Of a stretch of 64,000 nt of DNA, positions 55,601 through 62,180 are shown piece by piece. The notes beneath the pieces are model-generated. The model worked only from the letters and a program-made list of their open reading frames with translations. It had not been told where the DNA came from and ran no database searches. This stretch comes from Myroides phaeus. GTDB taxonomy: Bacteria > Bacteroidota > Bacteroidia > Flavobacteriales > Flavobacteriaceae. A program made the translations under genes and the position numbers. The stretch covers positions 2,556,001 to 2,620,000 of the forward strand of contig NZ_CP047050.1 of assembly GCF_009799805.1 (NCBI RefSeq). Reading direction: 5' to 3'. How positions within the stretch are numbered: position 1 is the stretch's first letter; every line of letters starts with the position of its first letter.

Positions 55601-57934
55601 AGTAGTTGTAGGTACAAGTGAATTGTGATCAACCCATTCTGTTGCGTTATTGCGTGTAATTAACACTTGCTCTTCTGCACCAGGGGTAATCTTCAAGCTT
55701 ACATCTGTTAAGGATGCTCCAGCTCCTCCGTCAACTGTAATACCTGTTCCCGTAATAGCCTTGCTTGAAATAACATTGCTTTCATCCAAATCAACAGATG
55801 ATGATATATTGTTTACTGTACTTGTTAGTGTATTCCCTGTTAATCCTAAAGCGTTAGTGGTTGTTGGAGTAAGAGAATTCTGATCAACCCATTCTGTAGC
55901 GTTATTGCGTGTAATTAACACTTGCTCTTCTGCTCCTGGGGTAATCTTCAAGCTCACATCTGTTAAGGAAGCACCAGCTCCACCGTCAACTGTAATACCT
56001 GTTCCCGTAATAGCCTTGCTTGAAATAACATTGCTTTCATCCAAATCAACAGATGATGATATATTGTTTACCGTACTTGTAAGTGTATTCCCTGCTAATC
56101 CTAAAGCGTTAGTAGTTGTAGGTACAAGTGAATTCTGATCAACCCATTCAACATTTCCAGTATTATTGGTAATTAGAACAGTATTGTTTTGTCCTGCTTC
56201 AATCTTAGAGATACTTAAAGTTCCTCCAATCTTATTGAGCTCGAAATTAGATTGATTTACAGTTAAAGTTACATCCTTTAAAATAGACCCAACACCCGAA
56301 GTTACGGTCAATAAATTATTAGCAGACTCCAATAACTTACCTTCAATTTGTTCTTCATTTATCTTTTGATACTTAACACTACCGTCAATTTGAACAACAG
56401 GTACCATAGACACTTGGCTTTCTAAAGCACCTAATTTTTCTTGCGTTACTGCGCGACTTTGAATCATCTCATTTGAGATTTTATCAACCAGACTTACTGA
56501 TGATAAAACTCCATTAACATTAGAACTCAATTCTGCCTGATTTAGAGTTAGCTTATTTGATGTTACTGTTTCTAATGCAGACCAAACAACATTACCTGAT
56601 GCATCTACAAATAGAATATCACCCGAATTGCCACTATATAATTGATTTAAATTTAATACTCCTCCAATATTTTGAAGACTTAGCTTAGCTTCATTAATAT
56701 CTAAGGATACTTCTTTTAAAACCGAACCAGCACCATTTGTTACAACTATTTTTTCATTTCCACTTAAATGCTTCCCATTTAAAATTGTTGTAACATCTAC
56801 ACTCAATGCTCCATATTCGTCCACAATTAATCCACTTCCTGGCTTCACCACACCTAAGTCAGAAGTTGTAGCAGCATTAACTTCTAAAACATACGTCAGT
56901 ATATTACCACTTTGTATACTGCTTACAGTAATGTTTTTGGAATTGCTGCTGTCAATTCGAGTGATATCTTGATTGTCTTTTACTATTTGAGTAATATCAA
57001 TATTGTGCAATTGTCTATCTTCGTCAGTATAAACTAACATCTTTGTAGATGCATTATACTCTAACTTTGTAACAGTCTCTTCTAAATCAACAAAGTTTTT
57101 TAATGTTTGATATAATAATTGATCTAACTTATTATTTATTACTTCTACAAAATCTCCTATAACTGTAATCTCAGTAACAACATTTTTTTCATTTGTATAA
57201 CTATAGTTTCCAGGGCTATTTCTAACTAAAGTTGTTTCTGTCTCATACTTTTGAACAAAATCTGCAATTAACAATACAGTAGAATCTCCATTTTCATCAT
57301 AAAATGTAATTGTCCCTTTATCAATATCTTGCACAATTTTAGTAAGAGTTTCAAATGCTTTAACTGATGCCTTAATGTCAATAGTTACAACTTGTCCTTT
57401 CTCATTGGTATAAGTAAGTAATCCATTTGTTGCATCATACTTTAAAATAGTAAGTGTTTCATTAAAGTGAATATTTGAAAAATCAATTTCTACTCTATCT
57501 CCGTTTACATTTATATAGTAAAACTTACCATTTTCATAAAACACATTTCCTTCTGTCTTTCTTACAATATTTTTAATAATATTGGTAACATCACCACCTT
57601 GCGTAATTTCTTCAAAATAGTTTATTACTAATTCAGGAATATCCTTTTCTACAAGTAACTTATTCCATAAATTATTGTGCCAATAGTAATATCCGATACT
57701 TAATTGATCAGTTTTATTAGTATTATAGACCAATAAACTTTCTATATTACCTGCTTGGATTGTTGTTATATCAGTCTTACTCTTTAAAGAAACATTAGGA
57801 ATCAACAATCCCCTTTTGTCAGAAACCACAGCTAATTCTGCAGATTTATTTGGAATTTTCGTACCAATTCCAACTTGTGCATAAATGGAGAATGTCCCCA
57901 TCAAACACGCTATTGAAAGTAATTTTTTGTTCAT
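52679..57934 (-). CDS. Giant secreted tandem-repeat protein with QVGIGT N-terminus
   Basis: Exported protein of 1751 residues from the ATG at 57934, which puts the signal peptide (MNKKLLSIACLMGTFSIYAQ) first; an in-frame ATG 54 bases upstream is unlikely. The mature chain opens QVGIGTKIPNKSAELAVV, then SIGYYYWHNNLWNKL, as in the 692-residue protein. Residues about 140-370 hold beta modules like YTNEKGQVVTIDI, followed by stalk-like segments, then nine nearly identical 85-residue repeats and a partial tenth. The C-terminal about 110 residues are a separate beta-rich head. No T9SS sorting domain or lipobox is visible. It is the first gene of a six-gene operon ending in PorP/SprF and OmpA. A long surface fibre is the best guess. 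Confidence 0.8.
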   Translation of the reverse strand: MNKKLLSIACLMGTFSIYAQVGIGTKIPNKSAELAVVSDKRGLLIPNVSLKSKTDITTIQAGNIESLLVYNTNKTDQLSIGYYYWHNNLWNKLLVEKDIPELVINYFEEITQGGDVTNIIKNIVRKTEGNVFYENGKFYYINVNGDRVEIDFSNIHFNETLTILKYDATNGLLTYTNEKGQVVTIDIKASVKAFETLTKIVQDIDKGTITFYDENGDSTVLLIADFVQKYETETTLVRNSPGNYSYTNEKNVVTEITVIGDFVEVINNKLDQLLYQTLKNFVDLEETVTKLEYNASTKMLVYTDEDRQLHNIDITQIVKDNQDITRIDSSNSKNITVSSIQSGNILTYVLEVNAATTSDLGVVKPGSGLIVDEYGALSVDVTTILNGKHLSGNEKIVVTNGAGSVLKEVSLDINEAKLSLQNIGGVLNLNQLYSGNSGDILFVDASGNVVWSALETVTSNKLTLNQAELSSNVNGVLSSVSLVDKISNEMIQSRAVTQEKLGALESQVSMVPVVQIDGSVKYQKINEEQIEGKLLESANNLLTVTSGVGSILKDVTLTVNQSNFELNKIGGTLSISKIEAGQNNTVLITNNTGNVEWVDQNSLVPTTTNALGLAGNTLTSTVNNISSSVDLDESNVISSKAITGTGITVDGGAGASLTDVSLKITPGAEEQVLITRNNATEWVDQNSLTPTTTNALGLTGNTLTSTVNNISSSVDLDESNVISSKAITGTGITVDGGAGASLTDVSLKITPGAEEQVLITRNNATEWVDHNSLVPTTTNALGLTGNTLTSTVNNILSSVDLDESNVISSKAITGTGITVDGGAGASLTDVSLKITPGAEEQVLITRNNATEWVDQNSLTPTTTNALGLTGNTLTSTVNNISSSVDLDESNVISSKAITGTGITVDGGAGASLTDVSLKITPGAEEQVLITRNNATEWVDQNSLTPTTTNALGLAGNKLTSTVNNISSSVDLDESNVISSKAITGTGITVDGGAGASLTDVSLKITPGAEEQVLITRNNATEWVDQNSLVPTTTNALGLAGNTLTSTVNNISSSVDLDESNVISSKAITGTGITVDGGAGASLTDVSLKITPGAEEQVLITRNNATEWVDQNSLTPTTTNALGLAGNKLTSTVNNISSSVDLDESNVISSKAITGTGITVDGGAGASLTDVSLKITPGAEEQVLITRNNATEWVDQNSLVPTTTNALGLAGNTLTSTVNNISSSVDLDESNVISSKAITGTGITVDGGAGASLTDVSLKITPGAEEQVLITRNNATEWVDQNSLTPTTTNALGLAGNKLTSTVNNISSSVDLDESNVISSKAITGTGITVDGGAGASLTDVSLKITPGAEEQVLITRNNATEWVDQNSLVPTTTNALGLAGNTLTSTVNNISSSIDLEDVIQGAQNTYAVIDGVNTTVVSTTTAKHTDYSVNVSKNAIQNAQKISEVIAGNGVLVNSAVVDDTTSYTVAVDPSSIQLIGDVTGPLNSNKVVAIQNENVSATTPLNKQVLIYDGALQEWTPATPQVNVDDILDGKALTSTDLELSTNAPTALLKAVTANIKTGAVTSDKILDGTILPIDIAKAGSLEALITDSTGMPKWSSQQTLVQDNQKISHVAAGENVNVVESYLDNTTTYTIDVKSALPKFFYMPSVLIPTAEGQSSQNGVTYSNATRKGSINLYEIYNTQFSTPVLSSRSGVTLPVIDVADLDFIITYIDSSVFFNLQLTEQGLLTYEVRSTANVTNGSFMNIVFSIR
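53755..56145. repeat. 255-bp tandem repeats with 510-bp higher-order period
   Basis: The word TGATCAACCC recurs every 255 bases from 53841 to 56136, nine full units (85 codons each), with a partial tenth down to about 53755. From 53841 to about 55120 the units alternate between two versions (GTTGTTGGAGTAAGCG and GTTGTAGGTACAAGCG among other marks), giving three copies of a 510-base dimer that are identical or nearly so by eye. The units above 55140 are less alike. One unit at 55395-55640 has private changes (TTGTGATC instead of TTCTGATC). Confidence 0.95.
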
Positions 57935-58460
57935 AATTTGTAGTTCATTATTAGGTTTTCTTACGATTGAATACAAAACAATTTTCACTGTTTAATACGA
58001 ACAAATTTTATAAAACGAAATGTTAAATGGGTTTCATTTTATTGGTGAAGCAAACTGTTAGACCTGAAAACAATTAGACTATTCTAAATAAAAAACAATA
58101 CTTTAAAAACACAACAAGCTCATAAACAACGATTTAAAACAAAAACAAACCTATCCAAATTAGTATTAATAAAACTATCCATACAAAAGACTAAACCTAT
58201 TCTTACATTTTCTTTTTTTTTAAAATAATCTGCGTTATATGTCATTTAAGGTATTTAAAAGAAGAAAAATATATGTTATTTGGTGCTTATCTTTATCTCC
58301 TTCTTTTGAATATGTTATAAAATGACACATAGCCCCAGATCTGTTGTTTAGCAAATTTTCAAGCTACAGTTTTAAAATTTACTTACTTTTGTTTCTATAT
58401 ATGAGATACCCTAATAAAAATGCGTATTTCTTATATTCTTAAACATTAATAAAAATAGCT
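57935..58460. other. AT-rich intergenic region upstream of the giant gene
   Basis: About 0.5 kb between the divergent giant gene and the small lipoprotein gene. It contains a perfect -7 box TACTTTTG at 58384-58391 on the plus strand for the lipoprotein gene. No good -7 box was recognised for the minus-strand operon, which may need an activator. Confidence 0.45.
58384..58391 (+). promoter_or_regulatory. Candidate -7 box for the small lipoprotein gene
   Basis: TACTTTTG matches TAnnTTTG 69 bases before the ATG at 58461. No -33 TTTG at the right distance. Confidence 0.4.
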
Positions 58461-58694
58461 ATGAAACTAATAAAGAAAATTGGTGTTACACTTTTAACCA
58501 CAATGCTGTTAGCATCATGTTCAGTACAGGTTAAATCACATAAGAACCACAAACATCAACATGGAAAAGTAAAGTCTAATGGAAATCAAGGTATGCCTCC
58601 TGGACAAGTAAAAAAAGTAACAGGTTCAAAATCGGCAAAACCATATGCTCCAGGACAAAAGAAAAACAAACATTCTAAAAAGTATAAGCATTAA
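58461..58694 (+). CDS. Small lipoprotein with PPGQ/APGQ motifs
   Basis: Lipoprotein of 77 residues, with lipobox LASC (C20). The mature part is very basic and hydrophilic, rich in Lys, His and Gly, with GMPPGQVKKVTGSKSAKPYAPGQ. I recall the same motif in short Bacteroidota lipoproteins often labelled quinol oxidase subunit 4; that label seems unsupported, since there is no membrane helix besides the signal. Function is unknown. It is a single-gene unit with its own -7 box and terminator. Confidence 0.75.
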   Translation: MKLIKKIGVTLLTTMLLASCSVQVKSHKNHKHQHGKVKSNGNQGMPPGQVKKVTGSKSAKPYAPGQKKNKHSKKYKH

Positions 58695-58707
58695 TGAATA
58701 TAACAAC

Positions 58708-58747
58708 AAAAGAAGTTGCCTGATTTACAAACAACTTCTTTTGTTTT
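58708..58747 (+). terminator. Terminator of the small lipoprotein gene
   Basis: Stem AAAAGAAGTTG / CAACTTCTTTT with a 13-base loop, then GTTTT, 13 bases after the stop. Confidence 0.8.
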
Positions 58748-58980
58748 AATATTTATATCAAATACTAAAGTCTTCTTTTATAATAACTGAGTACTATACT
58801 AATTCTCTGCTATATGTCTACAGCTATTTTATCTTTAATTTTTTCTTATTAAAATAAATCAGCAACATCATCTTGTAACACTTTACAACACTGATAATTC
58901 AGATTTTTTACAGGAGAGCGAAGACCATTAATTATTTTATGGCAAATTTACCACGAATTAAATAAAATCTTAGTATGACT

Positions 58981-59682
58981 TTATTTAATCACCTTCATTC
59001 GCAGTGTATATATATTTTGGAGATATCTATCCTTGAATGCTCCTTCATAATAATATGGAATCCCAGGTGGAAAATCTTTACCATTATTATAATTAATAAA
59101 ATGAAGAAAAATCTCCCCTTTTTCGTGGTCATATTCTTTTATAGAATAAGTGAATTTTAAAGAAGAAATTGTCATCATTACCGTTTTATCACTTCTATTA
59201 TAAACATATTTATCACCTATTATTATATCATATGTATTTTTATAATCAGCTATTCTTGATGCATCAATATAAAATTTCCCACGTAAAGCAGTATTACTAA
59301 TAAACTCAAAAATGGTCTCTTGATCTCCTTCTAAATCATTAATATTTTTCCATCCTGTACTTTTTCCATCAATTAATTCCTCTTTCTGAATAGTTGTAAA
59401 TTTTAAATCTTTGAACGAAAGTGGTAATTGAGAATTTACCTCCTTCAGAACATTGACAACTAATTCATCTTGCACATTTTTCACGTCTTCTTTAAATCTT
59501 TTTTTTTCATTTTGATCCAAATTAGTGGCGTGGTCAATTTTTTCTATAGCTTGTTTCTTAATTTCTGAAAGTTCAGTTACATCATTATCACTACTATTTG
59601 AACTACAACTTGTTAGTAAACTCAATATGACTAAACATTGAGCACCTATTGACCACCATCTTCTAAGTTTATTTTTTTTCAT
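58981..59682 (-). CDS. Lipoprotein with N-terminal GA-like helical segment
   Basis: Lipoprotein of 233 residues with lipobox LLTSC (C26). Residues about 35-75 (LSEIKKQAIEKIDHATNLDQ, then KKRFKEDVKNVQDELV) look like the three-helix GA/FIVAR-type modules of surface proteins. The remainder is a beta-rich domain (about 95-230) of unknown kind. The start overlaps the stop of the upstream lipoprotein gene by 14 bases, so the two are translationally coupled. Function unknown. Confidence 0.7.
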   Translation of the reverse strand: MKKNKLRRWWSIGAQCLVILSLLTSCSSNSSDNDVTELSEIKKQAIEKIDHATNLDQNEKKRFKEDVKNVQDELVVNVLKEVNSQLPLSFKDLKFTTIQKEELIDGKSTGWKNINDLEGDQETIFEFISNTALRGKFYIDASRIADYKNTYDIIIGDKYVYNRSDKTVMMTISSLKFTYSIKEYDHEKGEIFLHFINYNNGKDFPPGIPYYYEGAFKDRYLQNIYTLRMKVIK

Positions 59683-60865
59683 AAAGCTCTATTTTTCCAT
59701 AATTAATAGATTCACTTAAACGATTATTATATTCTATATCAATAAAGGCTTCAAATGATGAAATCACATTTCTAAGTTCAAAACTAAATACATAGTTTTC
59801 TTTTAGTGCCTCAACACCCTCATCCACAAAAATTAAGTTTTGAAAACTTGCAGTTATAGTGCCATTGTCTTTATTAATAATCCTTAAGCCTATAGAAACA
59901 ATCTCTTCATTTTCTATCATCAACTCCTTTAACCCCTTCACATAAAGCTGAAGTACATTATTATTAACTGTATATTTCCCAACATTCACGAATGTTTGAT
60001 CAGACGCAATTATTAACTTATTCAAGTCATAAATAGATGGCGAATCAATTATTTTTATGTCTTCTTTTATCAATATTGGTTTTTTAAAAATATCCTCTAC
60101 CTTATATTCAAAGTATAAATTATAATTACCTGGTGTTATATTATATTCTTCACCTTCTTTACTATACTGATTATCTTTGTAAATAAGTAAATTAACCAAA
60201 TTTTCTTCATCATTTTTAAAGTCACTGGGATCAAGGTTTATGTAAAATATTTTTGTAGGATCTTCTTTACTTTCAAATAAATAACGTACTTCTTGCAAGG
60301 TTCCATTATAATGTAGGTCTAAATACTGTAAATTATTATTATTACTATTAATCATAATTTGATTAGGATAGTCATTTTTACTATCATAACTCCCTACTTC
60401 TACTTTCTCAATATAAAAATCAGCAAAAGTTACTTTTTCTTCTATTTTCTTTGTTACTCCTTTTTGCGTTGAAACTTTTAACTCCAAGATATACTCTTTA
60501 TTATCTTCAAATTTTTTCTCATCTTTTAAAACAATAATATGCTCTGAAAACATAGTAGTTACTTCTTTAAATGTTTCATTATAAAGAATAGTCTCTTTAT
60601 CCTTCAATACAACGTCTACAGTTAACAATTGATCTGTTTTATCCTCTAACTTAACTTCAAATGAAATTGGAAAATCAGAATCATAATTCAACTGTTTTGC
60701 ACCACGCTGACCTAACTTTAGGTCTTTTAGTTCTACTCCCTCATATATTACCTCTTTATCTTCAGATGGATTTATATGCTGATCATCAGCTGACGAACAA
60801 GAAATTGTCATTATTAGTATCAATAATACACTGGTCAATAGATAGTTTTTAGTTATGTTTTTCAT
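59669..60865 (-). CDS. Hypothetical lipoprotein, beta-rich
   Basis: Lipoprotein of 398 residues with lipobox ending at C23 (MTISCSS). The mature part looks like repeated Ig-like beta sandwiches: FPISFEVKLEDKTDQLLTVDVVLKDKE, KKFEDNKEYILELKVSTQKG and later GNYNLYFEYKVEDIF. No known domain is recognised. It is first of a two-gene unit with the GA-like lipoprotein and overlaps it by 14 bases. The pair could be surface-exposed on the outer membrane; the substrate is unknown. Confidence 0.7.
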   Translation of the reverse strand: MKNITKNYLLTSVLLILIMTISCSSADDQHINPSEDKEVIYEGVELKDLKLGQRGAKQLNYDSDFPISFEVKLEDKTDQLLTVDVVLKDKETILYNETFKEVTTMFSEHIIVLKDEKKFEDNKEYILELKVSTQKGVTKKIEEKVTFADFYIEKVEVGSYDSKNDYPNQIMINSNNNNLQYLDLHYNGTLQEVRYLFESKEDPTKIFYINLDPSDFKNDEENLVNLLIYKDNQYSKEGEEYNITPGNYNLYFEYKVEDIFKKPILIKEDIKIIDSPSIYDLNKLIIASDQTFVNVGKYTVNNNVLQLYVKGLKELMIENEEIVSIGLRIINKDNGTITASFQNLIFVDEGVEALKENYVFSFELRNVISSFEAFIDIEYNNRLSESINYGKIELYEKK

Positions 60866-61150
60866 CTTTATTTAGATTTATTTAAAATATCAAAGCAAAG
60901 TTATATATTAAAATAACCTAACATACTTACTTTCTGAATTTTACATAAATACAAAACTATTTAACATGATTTAATACAACATATTTCTAATAAATATTCA
61001 TTATTACAATAATATTCTCTTTCTTTTATTTACTTTTTTTTAAATAATTTGACTTTATAAAAAATGTTAATAAAAACACTTTGCAATCAATGACTCTTCA
61101 AAAAAAGCATTACAATACAACATCTATCTTTCATAGTAATAAGCCCAAAA

Positions 61151-61193
61151 ACAAAACAAGCCTAACTGTTTTTAACAGTTAGGCTTGTTTTGT
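61151..61193. terminator. Long perfect hairpin terminator with GCCTAACT core
   Basis: A 20-bp perfect stem (ACAAAACAAGCCTAACTGTT) with a 3-base loop. It lies downstream of the small basic gene on the minus strand and upstream of nothing on the plus strand. Core shared with the tmRNA terminator and the one at 62117. Confidence 0.8.
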
Positions 61194-61271
61194 CTTATTT
61201 AAGTAAAGAATTAGGAATTACTTACTATAACCTATAAGCGTTTCATTGACATAATCTAACACCTCCTTAAT

Positions 61272-61409
61272 TTACTCCTTCTTATTCATTTGAGTAACAA
61301 TAGCTTTTAGTGCAGCTTTTCTATTAGCCACAGCTTCTTTTTCTTTCTTCTTTTTTTGAGCTATTTTCAAGCTTGCTGCTTTTCTGTTTGCAGGGGTATT
61401 TCTACTCAT
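61272..61409 (-). CDS. Small lysine/alanine-rich protein (45 aa)
   Basis: A 45-residue frame starting MSRNTPANRKAASLKIAQ and ending NKKE, with a central KKKKEKEAVANRKAALKAI stretch. It is strongly basic and predicted to be one or two helices, suggesting nucleic-acid or ribosome contact. A -7 box (TAAATTTG on the minus strand, 61453-61446) lies 36 bases upstream and a perfect terminator lies 79 bases downstream, which support a real gene. I do not recognise a named family. Confidence 0.6.
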   Translation of the reverse strand: MSRNTPANRKAASLKIAQKKKKEKEAVANRKAALKAIVTQMNKKE

Positions 61410-61445
61410 ACTTATAACAATTAATCAAGTGGACATAATTTTATA

Positions 61446-61453
61446 CAAATTTA
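61446..61453 (-). promoter_or_regulatory. Candidate -7 box for the 45-aa protein gene
   Basis: TAAATTTG on the minus strand fits TAnnTTTG. The start codon is 36 bases downstream. No -33 TTTG was seen. Confidence 0.4.
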
Positions 61454-61614
61454 AATTTTACAGCTATAACTTACTACAGAACATTAAATAAAATAATTAT
61501 CTATTTCATTTTACTTTTCATGCCTTAACTAAAAAAAAGACTCATCTAAAATAATAATTCACACCTCAACATTAGATAACTTTTATATTCGCTTCAGATA
61601 TTAAAAGAATACGC

Positions 61615-62115
61615 ATGCGAAATTTAAAAATATATATTATAGCCATTTTTAGTAGCTTATTATTTGCTAATTGTCAAACCCCTACAGATAAAGCATTAAA
61701 ACTAAGTGAAAAGGAACTATTCTCTTTTTTAAATGATTACGACTCTTATCAGAATATCGAGATTTCTGAGCCCGCAATCGTAACTATTACTTATTCGGAT
61801 GATCCTGAGTTTATTGATAAAAAAGAAAAATACGAACAATTAGATAAGTTAGTCGGAGAAATTAGCCTGGATGCCTTGATTGGTAATTCTAATTTAGAAT
61901 ATGCTTACTTAAAACATGGTAATAAGTTTAAACAATTAGAAGACTTAGGAAATGATTTAAAGAGAATTGAAGCTGAGTTTGTTCCTTTTCAGGGAATGAA
62001 ATCTATACAAAAACTAAGAGCAAATAACACAGCTAATGCTAAAGTAATCGTGACAATTGAATGGATATACGATAGTGAACTAACAAAAGTAATCTCGTAC
62101 AGAATAGTACAATAA
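61615..62115 (+). CDS. Hypothetical lipoprotein
   Basis: Protein of 166 residues with a signal sequence and a probable lipobox ending at C20 (LLFANCQTP; N before C is unusual but tolerated). The mature part begins with helix (DKALKLSEKELFSFLNDYDSY), followed by a beta strand pair (EPAIVTITYSDDPEF) and a mixed region ending KVIVTIEWIYDSELTKVISYRIVQ. No known family is recognised. It stands alone, with a terminator 2 bases after the stop. Confidence 0.65.
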   Translation: MRNLKIYIIAIFSSLLFANCQTPTDKALKLSEKELFSFLNDYDSYQNIEISEPAIVTITYSDDPEFIDKKEKYEQLDKLVGEISLDALIGNSNLEYAYLKHGNKFKQLEDLGNDLKRIEAEFVPFQGMKSIQKLRANNTANAKVIVTIEWIYDSELTKVISYRIVQ

Positions 62116-62116
62116 A

Positions 62117-62154
62117 AATAAGCCTAACTATTATAGTAAATAGTTAGGCTTATT
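62117..62154. terminator. Bidirectional terminator with GCCTAACT core
   Basis: Perfect 16-bp stem AATAAGCCTAACTATT with a 6-base loop, between convergent genes ending at 62115 and 62181. Confidence 0.9.
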
Positions 62155-62180
62155 TATTTATATGGGATTTTATCTAATTT

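Noticed and set aside
53865..56138. Nine plus-strand frames of 77 codons, one per 255-base repeat, each beginning with ATG
   Set aside because: They are antisense to the giant repeat gene and recur only because the DNA repeats. They have no promoter and an implausible composition. They are shadows, not a gene family.
53755..56145. A CRISPR array
   Set aside because: The repeats are 255 bases long, contiguous without spacers, and stay in frame within a coding gene.
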